Shown here: one piece after another, positions 1 to 5,487 of the stretch | Numbering within the stretch: the stretch's first letter is position 1 | Layout: each line of letters begins with the position of its first letter | Translations under genes and position numbers: made by a program | Notes under the pieces: model-generated | Told to the model about the DNA's origin: nothing | The model's database searches: none | Seen by the model: only the letters and a program-made list of their open reading frames with translations | NCBI GenBank assembly: GCA_900757705.1 | Contig: CAAEOW010000080.1 | Span: 1-6,151, forward strand | Source: an uncultured Collinsella sp. | Lineage (GTDB): Bacteria > Actinomycetota > Coriobacteriia > Coriobacteriales > Coriobacteriaceae | Reading direction: 5' to 3' | DNA length: 6,151 nucleotides

Positions 1-1601
1 GCGCGCTCCAGATCGTTGCTCGCGCCCGACGTGATGTCGTCGCACATGAGCTCCTCGGCAACGCGGCCGCCCAAGAACACGGCAAGCTCGTCAAGCATCT
101 CGTTCTTGGTCTTGAGGAAGTGATCCTCCTGCGGAAGCTGCAGCGTGTAACCCAAAGCCTGGCCGCGGCTGACAATCGAAATCTTGTGGACCGGATCGGA
201 GTGCTCCAGGATGTGACCCACCAAAGCGTGGCCGCTCTCGTGGTAGGCAATCGTGGTGCGCTCGGCTTCGGTCATCACGCGACCCTTGCGCTGCGGTCCG
301 GCAATCACGCGCTCCATCGATTCCTCGACCTCGTCCATCGAGATCACAGAACGATGACGGCGGGCAGCCAACAGTGCAGACTCATTGAGCAAGTTCGCCA
401 GGTCGGCGCCGGTAAAGCCAACGGTCATCTGGGCGAGCTTCTCAAACTTAACGTCCTCGTCCATCGGCTTGTTCTCGGCATGCACGCGCAAGATCTGCTC
501 GCGGCCCTTCACATCCGGACGGTCGACCGTAACCTGACGGTCAAAACGACCGGGACGCAGCAGCGCCGGATCCAGAATGTCGGGGCGGTTGGTCGCAGCG
601 ATCAGGATGACCGACTCGCTCTCCTCAAAACCGTCCATCTCGACCAGCAGCTGGTTGAGCGTCTGCTCGCGCTCGTCGTGACCGCCGCCCAGACCGGCTC
701 CGCGCTGACGCCCCACGGCATCGATCTCGTCGATAAAGATGATCGACGGGGCCTGGGACTTGGCCTCCTTAAAGAGGTCACGCACGCGGCTGGCGCCGAC
801 ACCCACGAACATCTCGACAAAGTCGGAACCCGAGATGCTAAAGAACGGCACGCCCGCCTCGCCGGCAACGGCCTTGGCCAGCAGGGTTTTACCGGTACCC
901 GGAGGGCCAACCAGCAGCACGCCGCGCGGAATCTTGGCGCCCAGCTTGCGATAGCGGTCCGGATCGCTCAGGAAGTCGCGAATCTCCTCGAGCTCCTCGA
1001 CTGCCTCGTCCACACCGGCAACATCCTCAAACTTGACCTTGGGGCGCGTTGCCTCGTTGGTCTTGGCGTTGGTCTTGCCAAACTGCATGTTCCTGTTGTT
1101 GGCGCCCATCATCTGGCGCATAAAGTAGAACATGATGGCGATCAGGGCGATCGTCGGAAGCACGCTCATCGCCAAGTCGCCCCAAAAATCGGGGTCATTG
1201 GTGTTGACGATGTACTTGGTATCGGGGTGCTCCGCCATAAGCTCGGCAAGCGAATCGGAACCGACGTAGGTCGAGGAGAAGCTCTTGAGCTCGCTCGTGT
1301 CACCCTTGTCCTTTTTCGTCTTCCAGTAATGACCCGCCACGCTTCCGTCTTGAACCGTATAGGTCAAATCTTCGACGCGATCCTGCTTAATGGCGTTGAC
1401 CATCTCGCTCGTCGCGAGCTTAACGGTATTGCTGGAGTTGGCAAAGCCGGAGCCCATGTTAAAGAAGGCGTAGCCCAGAAGCGCGCAAGCCAAAATAAAA
1501 TACAGCCAGCCCGTACGCGTGGGCTTCTTGCCTCCGGGCATCCCCGGGATCTTAGGCTCCCGGGGAGTCTGGGAATTGTTGTCGTTACGGTCGTCGGGCA
1601 T
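1..1601 (-). CDS. ftsH: ATP-dependent zinc metalloprotease FtsH (3' end beyond window)
   Basis: Membrane-anchored AAA+ protease that unfolds and degrades misfolded membrane proteins and some short-lived cytosolic proteins. Reading the minus strand from ATG at 1601 gives 533 codons before the window edge. In order: a short Pro/Gly-rich cytosolic tail, membrane segment about 32-50, an extracytoplasmic domain about 51-138, membrane segment about 143-161, then the AAA module with Walker A GPPGTGKT at 232-239, pore motif MFVGVG at 264-269, Walker B IIFIDEID at 287-294 and arginines R349/R352 in RPGRFDR. The protease part shows zinc motif HESGH at 454-458 and, in SNDLER, D530 as the expected third zinc ligand. 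Only the C-terminal helical end is missing. The start lies one base after the hpt stop (TAAGATG), and a GGAGG 12 bases upstream sits inside hpt, so coupled translation is likely. Known residues are all intact, so I expect a working enzyme. Confidence 0.97.
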   Translation of the reverse strand, partial: MPDDRNDNNSQTPREPKIPGMPGGKKPTRTGWLYFILACALLGYAFFNMGSGFANSSNTVKLATSEMVNAIKQDRVEDLTYTVQDGSVAGHYWKTKKDKGDTSELKSFSSTYVGSDSLAELMAEHPDTKYIVNTNDPDFWGDLAMSVLPTIALIAIMFYFMRQMMGANNRNMQFGKTNAKTNEATRPKVKFEDVAGVDEAVEELEEIRDFLSDPDRYRKLGAKIPRGVLLVGPPGTGKTLLAKAVAGEAGVPFFSISGSDFVEMFVGVGASRVRDLFKEAKSQAPSIIFIDEIDAVGRQRGAGLGGGHDEREQTLNQLLVEMDGFEESESVILIAATNRPDILDPALLRPGRFDRQVTVDRPDVKGREQILRVHAENKPMDEDVKFEKLAQMTVGFTGADLANLLNESALLAARRHRSVISMDEVEESMERVIAGPQRKGRVMTEAERTTIAYHESGHALVGHILEHSDPVHKISIVSRGQALGYTLQLPQEDHFLKTKNEMLDELAVFLGGRVAEELMCDDITSGASNDLER

Positions 1602-1602
1602 C

Positions 1603-2151
1603 TTACGAATAAACCTCCGGTTTCAAAATGCCCAGATACGGAAGGTTACGATAGCGCTCGGCATAGTCGAGGCCGTAGCCCACCACAAAGGCATCGGGGC
1701 AATGGGTTCCAACATACTTGGGCGTGACGGCCGAGGTACGGTCCTCAACGTCCTTCCACAGGAAGGCGGCAACCTCCAGCGAGGCGGGCTTGCGGCTCTC
1801 GAGGTTCTTCATCAGATACTTGAGCGTCAGGCCCGAGTCCAGAATGTCCTCGACGATCAGCACGTCGCGACCGCGGATGTCGATATCCAGGTCCTTAATG
1901 ATACGCACGATGCCCGAGGACTTCACACCGTCGCCATAGCTCGAAACGGCCATGAAATCGATGTTGGTCGGCAGCTCGATCTTGCGCATCAGGTCGCCCA
2001 TAAAGACCACGGCGCCGCGCAGGACCGCAATCAGCACCAGATCCTTACCCGCGTAGTCGCGAGTAATCTGCTCGCCTAGGCGAGAGACGATACCGTCGAT
2101 ATCCTCCTGCGTAAACAGAACCTTCTCGATATCCGGATGTTGAGAAGCCAT
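1603..2151 (-). CDS. hpt: hypoxanthine(-guanine) phosphoribosyltransferase
   Basis: Cytosolic purine-salvage enzyme that joins hypoxanthine or guanine to PRPP, giving IMP or GMP. The 182-residue product has the usual bacterial length. The PRPP-binding loop is VLIVEDILDSGLTL at 97-110, with the acidic pair E101/D102. SSYG at 70-73 matches the flexible loop that closes over the active site. FLWK at 130-133 probably supplies the purine-contacting lysine (K133), though the following DVEDR differs from the commoner PERR-like stretch. The C-terminal block FVVGYGLDYAERYRNLPYLG (155-174) ending in KPEVY is typical of the family. The ATG at 2151 is preceded by AAAGGG six bases upstream. It is the middle gene of tilS-hpt-ftsH. 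In Bacillus subtilis TilS and HprT have been reported to act together on ftsH expression; whether that holds here is unknown. Xanthine preference cannot be excluded from sequence alone. Confidence 0.95.
   Translation of the reverse strand: MASQHPDIEKVLFTQEDIDGIVSRLGEQITRDYAGKDLVLIAVLRGAVVFMGDLMRKIELPTNIDFMAVSSYGDGVKSSGIVRIIKDLDIDIRGRDVLIVEDILDSGLTLKYLMKNLESRKPASLEVAAFLWKDVEDRTSAVTPKYVGTHCPDAFVVGYGLDYAERYRNLPYLGILKPEVYS
1614..1618 (-). promoter_or_regulatory. ftsH ribosome-binding site inside the end of hpt
   Basis: GGAGG on the minus strand lies 12 bases before the ftsH ATG, a rather long spacing. It is formed by the Pro-Glu-Val codons of the conserved C-terminal hpt motif. No other Shine-Dalgarno-like sequence is closer, so this is the likely site and implies that ftsH is translated from the same message as hpt. 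Confidence 0.6.
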
Positions 2152-2200
2152 GACAACCCTTTCTTGTGCTTATCGCCCACACACCGCCGTATGGACGCGA

Positions 2201-2237
2201 ACTTCACATTCTAGCAGCGCACGGGGTATATTTTCCA
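2201..2237 (-). promoter_or_regulatory. Candidate promoter for hpt-ftsH
   Basis: The 147-base gap between tilS and hpt (2152-2298) contains no convincing gene. On the minus strand it holds TGGAAA (2232-2237), an 18-base spacer and TAGAAT (2208-2213), the latter preceded by TG one base away as in extended -10 promoters. Initiation near 2201 would leave a leader of about 50 bases before hpt. I see no terminator after tilS, so read-through from tilS is also expected. This rests on consensus matching only. Confidence 0.4.
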
Positions 2238-2298
2238 GCCCGTACGCCATCAGCGCGGGAATACCGTCAACGTCGCACAGAATAGCTGGCGTGGGACG

Positions 2299-3840
2299 CT
2301 ATTCCGCATCGACCACGCGGAGCAGATATGCCACGCGCGTTGCGGCCGTGCACTTAAAACGCTCGTCCGCGCGAACTCCGGCGACCCATACCACGGCACC
2401 TCCCGGAGCCGTTCTCACCACAGGAACGCCTGCGCGCTCAGAAACGGGAATACGAGCCTCGTTCAGCAGGTCTGACACTTTCTTGCTTCGGCCGTTCATC
2501 CCCAACGGGCACATCACATCTCCCGGTGCGGGACCGTCCACCCACAGGCGCGCCAATCGCGCCTCGGCAGGGATCTCGCCACGCGAGCCCGCCAGGATCC
2601 GCTCACTATCGCTGTCGGCAAAACCCAGGGCAGCCGCGTCTACCAAAGCTGTCACTTCCCCGGCAGCCGCAAGCTCACGGGCGCGGCGCACGATATCGCA
2701 CCCCGGCTCCACAGCCATCGGCTCCGCTGTCAGCATATGCCCCGCCCCCAGCGGCAGACGACCGGGAACGGAGATCCAATCGGCCACTAAACCCTCGCGC
2801 GCCGCCGGAGCCTTGAATGACAGCATGCCAAACTCCACGCGCGCATCGATTCCCGCCGGCAGCGTGACCGAACCCGAGCCTTCGGCGACACAGGCGAGCA
2901 CGCGCTCCACATGCCGCATCTCCGGGCGAGCGTCGGGGTCGATACGCTTAATTGCCAGTCGCACCATGCGCCGAGCAATCACCACCTCGGCCGCGGCCAG
3001 TCGGCGAGCGTCAAGAACCAGTGCACCCGCCGCCTCCTTACGCAGGCAGCTTCGAAACGCCTGTGCGGAAAGCTGGGAAAGAAAGGCGTCCTCATCGCCC
3101 AAGATCTCGCAGGCGGCGCCAATCGTCTTACAGACACTCGCGTTGCGCTGCGCCACCACCGGCATCACTCGATGGCGCACATAGTTACGCAAGTATGACA
3201 CGTCCTCGTTGCTCTCGTCCTCTCGCCACGGCTGACCATGCACCTGCAAATAGCCCACGAGCTCATCATGAGTCAGGTCGAGCAGGGGACGCACCACGAT
3301 ATTCCTCCGGCGAGGAATGCTCGATAGGCCAGCGGGCCCCGAACCCTTAATCGCGTTCATCAAAAACGTTTCCGCGCGATCCGAAGACGTGTGCGCAGTG
3401 CAGATACGAGCCGCCGTTCGCGGTGCCCCCGTCTGGACGCAGAGCTCGCGAACATACCTCCGCGCCGCGGCATAGCGCACCTCGCGGGCGGCCGCCTCGA
3501 TATTGCCCGATTCATCATCAAAATAGGCATGCTCAACACACAGCGGCAAACCGTATTGCGCGCACAGGTCACGTACAAAGGCCTCGTCGCCATCGGATGC
3601 CTCCCCGCGCAGATGATGGTTTACATGCAGCACGTGCAAACGCTCGCGAGCAATGGGGGCAACGCCGCGTCCATCTTGGATATCCAGCTTTGATGTGCAT
3701 GCCATAAGGAGCAAAGCCGTCGAGTCCGCACCACCTGATACCATGAGCACCACGGGGGCAGCCGTCTGCCGCGTTGCCAGGGCGCTCTTATCCGTCCTCG
3801 GCGCGGCATGATGTCCATAGTGCTGAGATACCGTTGGCAT
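2299..3840 (-). CDS. tilS: tRNA(Ile)-lysidine synthetase TilS
   Basis: Essential enzyme that uses ATP and lysine to convert C34 of the CAU-anticodon tRNA-Ile2 to lysidine, so that it is charged with isoleucine and reads AUA. The 513-residue product is somewhat longer than Bacillus TilS, partly through a basic N-terminal tail of about 28 residues. The PP-loop is SGGADS at 35-40, followed by HVNHHLRG at 72-79, the ATPase-domain block AHTSSDRAET to GSGPAGLSSIP at 149-176, and RPLLDLT to WREDESNEDVSYLRNYVRHR at 184-224. The C-terminal substrate-binding domain is recognised by PLGMNGRSKKVSDLL and VVWVAGVRADERFK near the end. The canonical HHxDDQ motif reads HTSSDR here. The start at 3840 is supported by GGAGGA (3846-3851) five bases upstream. 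It is the first gene of the tilS-hpt-ftsH cluster and diverges from the WalJ-like gene. Confidence 0.95.
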   Translation of the reverse strand: MPTVSQHYGHHAAPRTDKSALATRQTAAPVVLMVSGGADSTALLLMACTSKLDIQDGRGVAPIARERLHVLHVNHHLRGEASDGDEAFVRDLCAQYGLPLCVEHAYFDDESGNIEAAAREVRYAAARRYVRELCVQTGAPRTAARICTAHTSSDRAETFLMNAIKGSGPAGLSSIPRRRNIVVRPLLDLTHDELVGYLQVHGQPWREDESNEDVSYLRNYVRHRVMPVVAQRNASVCKTIGAACEILGDEDAFLSQLSAQAFRSCLRKEAAGALVLDARRLAAAEVVIARRMVRLAIKRIDPDARPEMRHVERVLACVAEGSGSVTLPAGIDARVEFGMLSFKAPAAREGLVADWISVPGRLPLGAGHMLTAEPMAVEPGCDIVRRARELAAAGEVTALVDAAALGFADSDSERILAGSRGEIPAEARLARLWVDGPAPGDVMCPLGMNGRSKKVSDLLNEARIPVSERAGVPVVRTAPGGAVVWVAGVRADERFKCTAATRVAYLLRVVDAE

Positions 3841-3888
3841 TCGCTTCCTCCTCTATTCGTCCGCACTCATTGTATCCTTTGGAATCTT
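3841..3888. promoter_or_regulatory. Divergent promoter region of tilS and the walJ-like gene
   Basis: Only 48 bases separate the two start codons. On the minus strand TACAAT (3869-3874) matches a -10 box in five of six positions and would start tilS RNA near 3862, with the strong GGAGGA site in the leader. On the plus strand TATCCT (3873-3878) is a weaker -10-like box, about ten bases from the ATG at 3889. The two boxes overlap by two bases. No good -35 is seen on either strand. Confidence 0.4.
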
Positions 3889-4698
3889 ATGTCTCGCCTG
3901 CACCTTCATATCCTCGGCAGCGGCTCAAAAGGCAACTGCGCACTCGTCGAGGGACCTCAGGGGCTCATCATGATCGACAACGGCCTGTCCCGCCGCGAGA
4001 CACTTAAACGCATGGCGGAGCTTGGCCTCTCGGCAGACGACGTCGCCGCTCTTGTAATCACCCATGAGCATGGTGACCATATCAAGGGGCTCGATGTATG
4101 GTGCAAGCACTGGCATGGTCCCCTCTTTGCCAGCAGGGACACCCTTTCATGCAAAGAAAACCTCGCGCGCCTGCCCGTAGAGGAATTTGACCCCGGCGAC
4201 ACGCTCCCCATTGCCGGCATCCACGTGCAAACCTACTCAACATCGCACGATGTCATCAATCCTGTCGGCTATCGATTTAATGCTCTCGATGATTCCATTG
4301 GGTTTGCCACCGACACCGGAGAGTTATCGAGCAAGGCCATAGGCATCCTCAAAGACTGTCGAGTTCTCGCGCTCGAAAGCAACCACGATGTAGCTATGCT
4401 GCGCGAAGGAGCGTACCCCCGCTTTCTTCAGGAGCGCATCCTGTCCACAAAGGGGCACCTCTCCAACAACCAGGCCGCCGAAGCCGCGCGCGAACTTGTT
4501 ACCGATCGCACCGAACAGCTCATCGCCATGCATATCAGCCAGGACAATAATCGTCCAAGCCTTACCGTCAAAAGCTATGCCAACGCGCTTGATGCAAGTC
4601 TCGATGATGAACTCGGCAGTTCTGCCACCCGTCTTCAAGGGCCACGGAAGCTCTCGATACGCCCTGCAAGTCAGTATCAACCGACAACTATTCAATAG
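3889..4698 (+). CDS. WalJ/YycJ-type metallo-beta-lactamase-fold hydrolase
   Basis: Cytosolic metallo-hydrolase of the YycJ/WalJ family. Members are thought to act as DNA exonucleases, with links to mismatch repair and cell-wall control in Firmicutes. The 269-residue length is normal. The N-terminus RLHLHILGSGSKGN (3-16) is the family start strand. Metal ligands are visible as HEHGDH (59-64), H120 in TSHD and D142 in ATDTG, followed by ESNHD (163-167), GHLSN (189-193) and H215 in AMHIS. I chose ATG 3889 because the family homology begins there. An in-frame ATG at 3808 would add 27 unrelated residues and overlap tilS and its ribosome-binding site. No Shine-Dalgarno sequence precedes 3889, so the message may be nearly leaderless. 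In Firmicutes this gene ends the walRKHI operon; here no walR or walK is next to it. The last 25 or so residues look poorly structured. Confidence 0.9.
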   Translation: MSRLHLHILGSGSKGNCALVEGPQGLIMIDNGLSRRETLKRMAELGLSADDVAALVITHEHGDHIKGLDVWCKHWHGPLFASRDTLSCKENLARLPVEEFDPGDTLPIAGIHVQTYSTSHDVINPVGYRFNALDDSIGFATDTGELSSKAIGILKDCRVLALESNHDVAMLREGAYPRFLQERILSTKGHLSNNQAAEAARELVTDRTEQLIAMHISQDNNRPSLTVKSYANALDASLDDELGSSATRLQGPRKLSIRPASQYQPTTIQ

Positions 4699-4714
4699 CC
4701 CCTCAAGACAACAA

Positions 4715-4746
4715 AAGGGGGCTGGGAATCACTTCCCAGCCCCCTT
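4715..4746. terminator. Bidirectional intrinsic terminator between convergent genes
   Basis: A perfect 14-bp stem (AAGGGGGCTGGGAA at 4715-4728 against 4733-4746) with loop TCAC. On the minus strand the stem is followed by TTTTGTTGT, a fair U-rich tail that would end hsp20 about 30 bases after its stop. On the plus strand only TTAACT follows, so the walJ-side stop may be less efficient. It fills most of the 80-base gap. Confidence 0.88.
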
Positions 4747-4778
4747 AACTCATACTCTCGATTGAAGCAGAGCCATCG

Positions 4779-5210
4779 TTAGTCGATGGAGATCTTCGTG
4801 ACGTTCTTCTTCTCGACGATCTTAGGAACCGTAACGGTGAGGATGCCGTCAGCATACTTTGCAGAGAGGCCCTCGCTCGAAGCGTCCTTCAGATATACGC
4901 CACGCGTCGCGCTGTACGAGCTAAACTCCTTCTGGAGGAAGTTCTTACCCTCGTTTTCGGCGCTCTCCTCGACGTTCACGCTGATGGACAGGCGACCCTC
5001 ATTGAGCTCAACGTCGATGTCATCCTTGGCGACACCGGTCAGATACGCCTTGACCTCGTAGCCATCGCCCTTGTCCTCAACGTCAACGGGGAACGCCTTG
5101 GAGGCAATCGAGTTGTTTGCAAGGTCGGTCATATCATCAAACAGATCGAACAGCGAGCTAGCAGAAGGACGAACGCCAAAAACCGAACGATAAGGAACCA
5201 TGCTTGCCAT
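4779..5210 (-). CDS. Small heat-shock protein, Hsp20/alpha-crystallin family
   Basis: ATP-independent holdase chaperone of the cytosol that binds unfolding proteins and forms oligomers. The 143-residue product has an N-terminal arm (MVPYRSVFG to FDLFDDM, about 4-27), an alpha-crystallin domain from about 40 to 130 opening with AFPVDVEDKGDGYEVKAYL, the signature A-(x)4-GIL stretch AKYADGILTVTVPK at 117-130, and a C-terminal ISI (140-142), the IxI motif that docks into neighbouring subunits. I chose ATG 5210 because AAAAGGAG (5219-5226) lies eight bases upstream. An in-frame ATG at 5243 would add 11 residues and has no such site. The gene ends at the shared terminator with the WalJ-like gene and is transcribed away from the 5488 gene. 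Neither a CIRCE element nor an exact HspR (HAIR) site is present upstream, but a small hairpin could cover the ribosome-binding site. Confidence 0.95.
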   Translation of the reverse strand: MASMVPYRSVFGVRPSASSLFDLFDDMTDLANNSIASKAFPVDVEDKGDGYEVKAYLTGVAKDDIDVELNEGRLSISVNVEESAENEGKNFLQKEFSSYSATRGVYLKDASSEGLSAKYADGILTVTVPKIVEKKNVTKISID

Positions 5211-5215
5211 GTTTA

Positions 5216-5234
5216 CCACTCCTTTTAAGGACTG
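5216..5234 (-). promoter_or_regulatory. Hairpin covering the hsp20 ribosome-binding site (possible RNA thermometer)
   Basis: In the minus-strand RNA, UCCU (5231-5228) can pair with AGGA (5223-5220) of the Shine-Dalgarno sequence across a UAAA loop. Below this come a G.G mismatch (5232/5219) and two more pairs, A-U and C-G (5233/5218, 5234/5217). Heat-shock leaders of the ROSE and fourU classes mask the ribosome-binding site in a comparable way, so the idea is reasonable. The stem is short, however, and could be chance. Confidence 0.35.
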
Positions 5235-5276
5235 CCGAGCCATCTTCTAGGTGACTGGGACTTCTTTTGACGCTCT

Positions 5277-5305
5277 TATATATGCCCACCCAGTGCCCAT
5301 ATATA
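5277..5305. repeat. Inverted repeat TATATATG / CATATATA upstream of hsp20
   Basis: An exact 8-bp inverted repeat (5277-5284 and 5298-5305) around a 13-base GC-richer spacer that itself contains CCCA twice. It lies 67-95 bases upstream of the hsp20 start codon, where a promoter or operator would be expected. TATATA is self-complementary, which raises the odds of a chance match. I could not assign a clear -35/-10 pair for hsp20 here. Confidence 0.4.
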
Positions 5306-5310
5306 CATCG

Positions 5311-5342
5311 ACTATAAAGTTTTTTGAGTCCAGTACTATAAG
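5311..5342. repeat. Direct repeat ACTATAAAG / ACTATAAG, 24 bases apart
   Basis: ACTATAAAG (5311-5319) and ACTATAAG (5335-5342) lie in the same orientation with starts 24 bases apart, in the AT-rich middle of the divergent region. Each holds a TATAA-like core on the plus strand and TTATAGT on the minus strand, so they could be promoter elements or binding sites. A run of seven T (5319-5325, apart from one G/T boundary) lies between them. The role is unknown. Confidence 0.35.
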
Positions 5343-5373
5343 CATATCTAAGTGTGTATGACTCAGGTTTTAG

Positions 5374-5395
5374 TAAGGTTAAGGTTCTTTGAACC
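5374..5395. repeat. Tandem TAAGGT plus palindrome GGTTC-TTT-GAACC
   Basis: TAAGGT occurs twice head to tail (5374-5379 and 5380-5385). The second copy runs into a 5-bp inverted repeat, GGTTC (5383-5387) and GAACC (5391-5395), with a three-base centre. The arrangement resembles a small operator, about 95-110 bases upstream of the start at 5488. TTGAAC (5389-5394) inside it could also be a weak -35 for TATGTT at 5413-5418. Confidence 0.3.
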
Positions 5396-5397
5396 AG

Positions 5398-5437
5398 AGC
5401 TTAAATAACAAGTATGTTCGCAGCTACAAATAACAAG
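5398..5437. repeat. Direct repeat AGCT-AAATAACAAG, about 24 bases apart
   Basis: AGCTTAAATAACAAG (5398-5412) and AGCTACAAATAACAAG (5422-5437) share an exact ten-base core, AAATAACAAG, and a preceding AGCT. The second copy runs directly into the AAGGGG that could serve as a ribosome-binding site. Possible roles are operator half-sites or a duplicated leader segment; nothing in the sequence decides between them. Confidence 0.45.
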
Positions 5438-5446
5438 GGGCTTACA

Positions 5447-5479
5447 ATGAGCGCGTACACGTTGTTGGTAACGAGCTAA
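5447..5479 (+). CDS. Possible ten-codon leader peptide (uORF) before the 5488 gene
   Basis: ATG at 5447 opens MSAYTLLVTS and stops at TAA 5477-5479. It has a good ribosome-binding site, AAGGGG (5435-5440), six bases upstream. Its stop codon overlaps AAAGGG (5478-5483), the ribosome-binding site of the gene starting at 5488, so translation of the two could be coupled. A longer in-frame start at 5414 would give 21 residues but has no such site. Against it: the frame is very short, and TACAAT at 5443-5448 could be a promoter -10 instead, in which case the frame would not be transcribed. Confidence 0.3.
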   Translation: MSAYTLLVTS

Positions 5480-5487
5480 AGGGCATC

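Noticed and set aside
120..1727. A 535-codon open frame on the plus strand
   Set aside because: It lies antisense to ftsH and runs into hpt. The minus strand encodes an unmistakable FtsH with all catalytic motifs; the plus frame is a GC-rich shadow with no recognisable domain.
2170..2250. Small minus-strand gene starting at ATG 2250 between tilS and hpt (MAYGLENIPRALLE...)
   Set aside because: No ribosome-binding site, only 26 codons, and it overlaps the better-supported promoter candidate.
2150..3184. A 344-codon plus-strand frame over tilS
   Set aside because: Its composition (Ser, Arg, Ala, Thr, Pro rich, no domain) is that of an antisense shadow of tilS.
3808..3888. Longer start for the WalJ-like protein at ATG 3808
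   Set aside because: The extra 27 residues do not resemble the family, overlap tilS coding sequence and its ribosome-binding site, and have no ribosome-binding site of their own.
5211..5243. Longer start for Hsp20 at ATG 5243
   Set aside because: No Shine-Dalgarno sequence precedes it, whereas ATG 5210 has AAAAGGAG at ideal spacing.
5323..5342. HAIR-like (HspR) operator: TTTGAGT followed by ACTATAAG
   Set aside because: The HAIR consensus is CTTGAGT-N7-ACTCAAG. Here the spacer is five bases and the right half is disrupted, so the match is too poor.
5398..5437. CRISPR array
   Set aside because: Only two short repeats of 15-16 bases with a spacer of under ten bases; no array structure and no cas genes.
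5211..5487. CIRCE (HrcA) operator upstream of hsp20
   Set aside because: No TTAGCACTC-N9-GAGTGCTAA or close variant was found on either strand.
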